Shown in pieces: positions 58,619 to 64,000 of a stretch of 64,000 bases of DNA. The stretch is from Bacteroidota bacterium (GTDB lineage Bacteria; Bacteroidota; Bacteroidia; 2-12-FULL-35-15). The DNA is taken from positions 1 to 64,000 of the forward strand of contig SXIH01000028.1 in assembly GCA_005772895.1 (NCBI GenBank), given 5' to 3'. Position 1 is the first letter of the stretch; each line of letters starts with the position of its first letter. The notes beneath the pieces are model-generated. The model did no database searches. It saw nothing but the letters and a program-made list of their open reading frames with translations, and was not told the origin of the DNA. The position numbers and the translations under genes are program-made.

Positions 58619-59035
58619 TCATTTTTTCTTTTTTCGTTCAAACTTATCTCCTGGCAATACATAAAAAGACTTTAACCATCTTATTCCGCTTGCTTCTGAA
58701 GAAAACATCTTTGTTGGAACTGTCGGCTTGTAAACACTTATATATAAATTATACATCAATTTATTAGTAAACGATTTCGTAACATACGCAATTGCTATCC
58801 GAGTATCAGTAACTTCTTTACTAGCTCCAATTTTTTTAGCTTCATCTGTAATGGAATATTCCGAACTTGCATTAAATAATACCAATGCTTTTTTTCCATC
58901 CAAAAGTTTTAAAGAAGCATTTATATACTCTTTTAAATTTTCGTTATTAATAGTTACTCCGGGAAGTATTTTAATTCTTAAAATACCATCCTCATCAATA
59001 TACATTTCTGCTACTGATGTTGTAATTTTTTTCAT
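58619..59035 (-). CDS. STAS/SpoIIAA-like small hypothetical protein (paralogue 3)
   Basis: Shares IDEDGILRI...YISVYKPTVPTKMFSSEASGIRWLKSF with 445-846 and 854-1249. Confidence 0.72.
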   Translation of the reverse strand: MKKITTSVAEMYIDEDGILRIKILPGVTINNENLKEYINASLKLLDGKKALVLFNASSEYSITDEAKKIGASKEVTDTRIAIAYVTKSFTNKLMYNLYISVYKPTVPTKMFSSEASGIRWLKSFYVLPGDKFERKKKK

Positions 59036-59184
59036 TACACAATTCTTTCTAATGCATGGGGATGCATTGCAAAATTAGGAAATTTACCCGAAATAGCTCC
59101 TTAATTTATCACTCATATTAGCCTTTTAACACATTTTTGTTAAACAGCATAAATTATTAACTTTACAACCAATAAAACTAGTTT

Positions 59185-61401
59185 ATGCAAGAACCTGTTA
59201 TAAATTTAGAAGCAGAAAAAAAAGAAATACTAAAGCGCTACCGTGCGTTATTAAGGGCGTGTAGGAGAACACTTGAAAAAGGTGACAAATTGCTCATCCG
59301 TAAAGCATTTGACATTGCCCTGGAAGCGCATAAAAACATGCGTAGAAAATCCGGTGAACCTTATATTTATCACCCTATTGCTGTAGCAAATATTTGTGCC
59401 GAAGAAATTGGTCTTGGAACAACATCTGTTGTTTGTGCTCTCCTGCACGATGTAGTAGAAGATACTGACCTTACTCTTGAGGATATCAAACGATTATTTG
59501 GTACCAAAGAAGCTAAAATCATTGACGGACTTACAAAAATTTCAGGAGTATTTGACCAAGGCTCCTCTTTACAGGCAGAAAACTTCAGAAAAATGCTTCT
59601 TACTCTTTCGGATGACGTAAGAGTAATTCTTATTAAGCTTGCCGACAGACTGCATAATATGCGCACATTAGAAAGCATGAAGCGTGACAAACAATTAAAA
59701 ATTGCTTCTGAAACACTCTACTTATACGCACCTCTTGCTCATAGATTAGGACTTAACGCTATTAAAACGGAATTAGAAGATTTAGGATTAAAATATACAG
59801 AACCAGAAGTATTTGATCAGATTGAAAAAAGCTTAATTGAATCGGAACCTGAACGCAAAAAATTCATTTCGAAATTTATGGTTCCAATTAAAGAAATTTT
59901 AGAAGAACAGGGGTTAAAAACAAAAATTATTGGTCGCTCTAAATCTATTTTTTCTATTAATAATAAAATAAAAAATAAAGGCGTTCCATTCGAAGAAATA
60001 TTTGATTTGTTTGCAATTAGAATCATCATTGATACTCCTCCGGAAAATGAAAAAACAGATTGCTGGAGAGTCTATTCTATTGTTACAGATTTCTATCATC
60101 CTAGTCCGGACCGTTTACGTGACTGGATTTCTACACCAAAGGCAAATGGATACGAAAGTTTGCATACCACAGTAATGGGTCCTGAAGGAAAATGGGTAGA
60201 AGTACAAATCCGTACTGTGAGGATGGATGAACTTGCAGAAAAAGGTTACGCAGCTCATTGGAAATATAAAGACAGTGCAAACGAAAGTCAGCTAGATGAT
60301 TGGATCCGTAAAATTCGTGAGATACTTGAAAGTCCAGAAGAAAATGCAATGGAATTTTTGGATGATTTCAAATTAAATCTTTTTGCTGAAGAAATTTTTG
60401 CTTTTACTCCAAAAGGAGAAATGAAAACGCTTCCTATTGGAGCAACAGCACTTGACTTTGCATTTGACATTCATACAAAAGTGGGTGAGAAATGCATTGG
60501 CGCTAAAGTAAATCACAAACTAGTTCCTCTAAGTTATAAACTAAAAAGTGGAGATCAAATTGAAGTACTCACTTCTAATAAGCAAACACCAAAAGAAGAC
60601 TGGCTTGGATATGTAGTTACCGCACGTGCAAAATCAAAAATAAAAAATGCTCTTAAAGAAGTAAGAAGAAAAATTGCTGAGGAAGGAAGAGAAATGTTAG
60701 AAAGAAAATTCAATCATTTAAAGATTGATTTTACGGTAAATAATATAAATGAACTAGCTACTTATTTTAAATTACAAAGTAGTCAGGAATTATTTTATAG
60801 AGTTGCAGTAGGAAATATAAATATAAAACACTTAAAAGATTTCCGTCAAGAACACGGAAAAATAGTTCACAAATCGGGAAGCATTAAAAAAGCTGAAACA
60901 GCTCAATCATTAGAACAAATGGTTACAGCAGCGCGTGGAAAATCCGACATGTTAGTGATTGGTGAAAATTTAAATAAAATAGATTACAAACTTTCTCCTT
61001 GCTGTACTCCAATTCCTGGAGATGACGTATTTGGTTTTATAACAATTAATGAAGGAATTAAAATTCATAGAGTAAATTGTCCGAATGCAGTTCAATTATT
61101 ATCTAATTATGCTTACCGAGTTGTAAAAGCAAAATGGACAAGTCAAGAGTTAATCTCATTCTTATCTGGAATAAAAATTACTGGAATTGATGAAGTAGGA
61201 TTGGTAAATAACATCACAAAAATTATTTCCAACGAATTAAACGTAAACATGCGTTCCATAAGTTTTGATACAAATGATGGAACGTTTGAAGGAACAGTTA
61301 TGGTGTTTGTACACGACACAAATCACCTAACAGAATTGATGAAGAAACTCAAAAAGGTCAATGGTGTATTAACAGTCACCCGCATCGATAGCAACAACTA
61401 A
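59185..61401 (+). CDS. RelA/SpoT family (p)ppGpp synthetase/hydrolase
   Basis: HD domain HPIAVANICAEEIGLGTTSVVCALLHDVVEDTDLT, synthetase YESLHTTVMGPEGKWVEVQIRT, TGS and ACT domains. Confidence 0.95.
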   Translation: MQEPVINLEAEKKEILKRYRALLRACRRTLEKGDKLLIRKAFDIALEAHKNMRRKSGEPYIYHPIAVANICAEEIGLGTTSVVCALLHDVVEDTDLTLEDIKRLFGTKEAKIIDGLTKISGVFDQGSSLQAENFRKMLLTLSDDVRVILIKLADRLHNMRTLESMKRDKQLKIASETLYLYAPLAHRLGLNAIKTELEDLGLKYTEPEVFDQIEKSLIESEPERKKFISKFMVPIKEILEEQGLKTKIIGRSKSIFSINNKIKNKGVPFEEIFDLFAIRIIIDTPPENEKTDCWRVYSIVTDFYHPSPDRLRDWISTPKANGYESLHTTVMGPEGKWVEVQIRTVRMDELAEKGYAAHWKYKDSANESQLDDWIRKIREILESPEENAMEFLDDFKLNLFAEEIFAFTPKGEMKTLPIGATALDFAFDIHTKVGEKCIGAKVNHKLVPLSYKLKSGDQIEVLTSNKQTPKEDWLGYVVTARAKSKIKNALKEVRRKIAEEGREMLERKFNHLKIDFTVNNINELATYFKLQSSQELFYRVAVGNINIKHLKDFRQEHGKIVHKSGSIKKAETAQSLEQMVTAARGKSDMLVIGENLNKIDYKLSPCCTPIPGDDVFGFITINEGIKIHRVNCPNAVQLLSNYAYRVVKAKWTSQELISFLSGIKITGIDEVGLVNNITKIISNELNVNMRSISFDTNDGTFEGTVMVFVHDTNHLTELMKKLKKVNGVLTVTRIDSNN

Positions 61402-61513
61402 TTAATTATTACAAAATCCTCATTTACAACACATTGAAGAGAATTTCATTGTGAATATCTTTCCTCTTTCAAACCAATAATTTTTGTAATTTTATACCTC
61501 TAATAAAAAAAGT

Positions 61514-62008
61514 ATGTCTGGTACTGATACCAAAGAAACTGTAAAACAAATTTTTTCTGAATACCTTGAAAACCATGGTCACAGAAAAACTCCTGAGCGT
61601 TTTACAATTTTGAGTGAAATTTATTCTCATGGTGGTCATTTTGATATTGAGTCGCTATACATTCACATGAAAAATAAAAAATATCGTGTGAGCAGAGCAA
61701 CTTTGTACAATACAATTGAATTACTTTTAAATTGCAACTTAGTAACAAAACATCAATTCGGAAAAAATTTAGCACAATTTGAAAAATCACATGAATTTAA
61801 ACAGCACGACCATTTAATCTGCCAGGACTGCGAAAAAGTATTTGAGTTTTGTGATCCGAGAATTCAACAGATTCAGAAAATGGCAGGAGAAGTATTACAG
61901 TTTGAAATTAATCATCACTCTCTAAACTTTTATGGGAAGTGCAACAAACTAGCTAAAAATGGTGTTTGTGAACATAAAAAAATAAAAGATAAAAAAATAA
62001 AAGTATGA
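61514..62008 (+). CDS. fur: Fur family transcriptional regulator
   Basis: [44 protein letters not shown]. Confidence 0.9.
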   Translation: MSGTDTKETVKQIFSEYLENHGHRKTPERFTILSEIYSHGGHFDIESLYIHMKNKKYRVSRATLYNTIELLLNCNLVTKHQFGKNLAQFEKSHEFKQHDHLICQDCEKVFEFCDPRIQQIQKMAGEVLQFEINHHSLNFYGKCNKLAKNGVCEHKKIKDKKIKV

Positions 62009-62352
62009 TATTCAGTTATAAATCAAACAAACAAGGCGAAATCAATACCTACCTTTTTTATGGTGAGTTAATTGATCGCGGACAAGCAACATCTTTATTA
62101 GATGAAATAGAAATTGCTGTTGCAAAAAACGAAAATAAAATTCTTTTAAATCTTGCTGACTTAAAATATTTAAACAGCAGTGGCTTAAATATTATTATCA
62201 ATATCCTAACTAAAGCGCGCAAATCAGGTGGAGATGTTGCAATTTGCAACGTAAATAAAAAAATCACAGAATTGCTGATCATCACTAAATTGAATAGTGT
62301 ATTTAATGTATGTGATTCTGCAGAACAAGGAATTGCGATTTTAAATAAGTAG
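62005..62352 (+). CDS. STAS domain protein (anti-sigma-factor-antagonist type)
   Basis: [42 protein letters not shown] overlap with fur. Confidence 0.88.
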   Translation: MIFSYKSNKQGEINTYLFYGELIDRGQATSLLDEIEIAVAKNENKILLNLADLKYLNSSGLNIIINILTKARKSGGDVAICNVNKKITELLIITKLNSVFNVCDSAEQGIAILNK

Positions 62353-62478
62353 ACAGTCAACAATAGACAAAAAGTCAAAAAAAAGAAAAAATTCAAAAGT
62401 GTTTATAAGCTTGTATAACAAAAGTATAGCACACACAGATTGGTATATTCGTAAAAATTCGTAATTCGTAGTTGTATG
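62351..62478. repeat. Dispersed intergenic repeat (copy 2)
   Basis: GACAGTCAACAATAGACAAAAAG... ending AATTCGTAATTCGTAGTTGTATG at the purA start; parallels 26225-26361. Confidence 0.6.
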
Positions 62479-63756
62479 AAAGTAGATGTATTGTTAGGTC
62501 TTCAGTGGGGAGACGAAGGAAAAGGTAAAATTGTAGATGTTTTAACTCCGAAATACGATATCATTGGTCGTTTTCAAGGTGGCCCGAATGCCGGGCACAC
62601 ATTGGAGTTCAATGGTATTAAACATGTTTTAAGAACTATTCCATCCGGCATTTTTCATGAAAAATCCATCAATATTATTGGGAATGGTGTAGTAATTGAC
62701 CCCGTTGTTTTTATTGCAGAGATTGATGCATTAATTAAAATGGGTGTTGATGTTAAATCAAAATTATTACTTTCTACAAAAGCACATTTAATTTTACCAT
62801 CTCACCGTTTGTTGGATGCCGCTTCAGAAGCAGCAAAGGGAAAAGAAAAAATAGGTTCTACACTTAAAGGAATTGGTCCAACATATATGGACAAAACCGG
62901 AAGAAACGGAATTCGCATTGGCGATATTTCTTTACCAAACTTTAAAGATAAATACAAAGCTTTGGTGGAAAAGCACAAACAAATGCTTGCTCACCATAAT
63001 TTCCCTTATGATCTTGCTTCAATGGAACCTGAATGGTTTGCTGCAATTGAATCATTAAAAAAATACCAGCAAATTGAAAGTGAGCATTATATCAATGATG
63101 CTTATAAGAACAACAAAGCCATTTTAGCTGAAGGCGCGCAAGGTTCCTTGTTAGATATTGATTTTGGTTCTTATCCATTTGTAACATCTTCAAATACAAT
63201 TTGTGCGGGAGCTTGTACCGGATTAGGCATTGCACCAAACCGAATCGGAAAAGTTTTTGGAATATTTAAAGCATATTGCACCCGTGTAGGTAGCGGCCCC
63301 TTCCCTACTGAATTGCACGATGAAATTGGAGATAAAATCAGAAACAATGGTCGCGAATTTGGCTCTGTAACAGGCCGCCCGAGAAGAACTGGATGGTTAG
63401 ATCTTCCGGCATTAAAATATGCTGTAATGATTAATGGAGTTACCGAGTTAATGATGATGAAAGCTGACATTTTAAGTGGATTCGAAACTATTCAAGTTTG
63501 CACGCACTACAACTATCAAGGTAAAAAAATCGATTATTTACCATATGACTGTTCGCCTGAATTACTTTCCCCAGTATATACATCATTAAAAGGCTGGAAT
63601 CAAGACTTAACAGGACTTAGCAGTCCGGAACAAATGCCCGAAGCACTAAACGAATACATTTCATTCATAGAAAAAGAAGTAGGTGTACCAATTTCTATCG
63701 TTTCTGTTGGTCCGGATCGTACTCAAACACTCATGCGTAAGAAAGAATTGGTATAG
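62476..63756 (+). CDS. purA: Adenylosuccinate synthetase
   Basis: VLLGLQWGDEGKGKIVDVL, GGPNAGHTLEFNG, TGRPRRTGWLDLPALKYA. Confidence 0.97.
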   Translation: MKVDVLLGLQWGDEGKGKIVDVLTPKYDIIGRFQGGPNAGHTLEFNGIKHVLRTIPSGIFHEKSINIIGNGVVIDPVVFIAEIDALIKMGVDVKSKLLLSTKAHLILPSHRLLDAASEAAKGKEKIGSTLKGIGPTYMDKTGRNGIRIGDISLPNFKDKYKALVEKHKQMLAHHNFPYDLASMEPEWFAAIESLKKYQQIESEHYINDAYKNNKAILAEGAQGSLLDIDFGSYPFVTSSNTICAGACTGLGIAPNRIGKVFGIFKAYCTRVGSGPFPTELHDEIGDKIRNNGREFGSVTGRPRRTGWLDLPALKYAVMINGVTELMMMKADILSGFETIQVCTHYNYQGKKIDYLPYDCSPELLSPVYTSLKGWNQDLTGLSSPEQMPEALNEYISFIEKEVGVPISIVSVGPDRTQTLMRKKELV

Positions 63757-63792
63757 TAATTGCCTGTAAGCAGCACCATTTATACCAACATA

Positions 63793-64000
63793 ATGACATA
63801 TACAGGAAATAAAAATTTGATCACCATAAAAATAAGATCGGTTTTATTTCCTGTTTTTTATTTCCTGCTTTTTATTCCTCTCCTCTCCCATTCTCAAAGC
63901 GAAATTAAATCCGGTGGAAAAAAAATAAAAATAGAACATGCCGGCTCATTACAATTTGATAAAAAATTGGGAAATGGTGCACAGCGGTTAATTGGTGACG
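63793..64000 (+). CDS. OstA/LptA-like protein, N-terminal fragment (3' truncated by window)
   Basis: Open frame from ATG 63793 to window end: signal-like VLFPVFYFLLFIPLLSHSQS, then GKKIKIEHAGSLQFDKKLGNGAQRLIGD. Confidence 0.6.
   Translation, partial: MTYTGNKNLITIKIRSVLFPVFYFLLFIPLLSHSQSEIKSGGKKIKIEHAGSLQFDKKLGNGAQRLIGD

Overview
A 64 kb chromosomal segment from a Bacteroidota bacterium, inferred from T9SS-type C-terminal sorting, TAnnTTTG promoter boxes, tandem barrel/TSP3/SPOR proteins and AT-rich coding. Most of it is housekeeping: mtaB 3' end, lgt, suhB, cls, uvrA, msrA, rluD, ddl, rdgB, galE, rel/spoT, fur, purA. It also holds a large surface-polysaccharide locus in two blocks (about 14-22 kb and 42-58.6 kb). 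The most interesting system is a three-gene operon at 1438-5883. It encodes an SMC-like ATPase with a Walker A motif and a C-terminal SDGT/FIDEV head, a helical kleisin-like protein, and a small MukE/MksE-like protein. It resembles an MksBEF/Wadjet-type condensin with unusual gene order and no adjacent JetD/MksG-type nuclease. The second notable signal is a short palindromic dispersed repeat (core CCTGCCT..AGGCAGG). It occurs twice between genes, once nested inside another palindromic repeat, and once as a 21-nt in-frame insertion encoding LPTGQAG inside a tandem-duplicated D-Ala-D-Ala ligase. I saw no CRISPR arrays, rRNA, IS elements or convincing tRNAs. All functional calls come from reading motifs; no searches were run.
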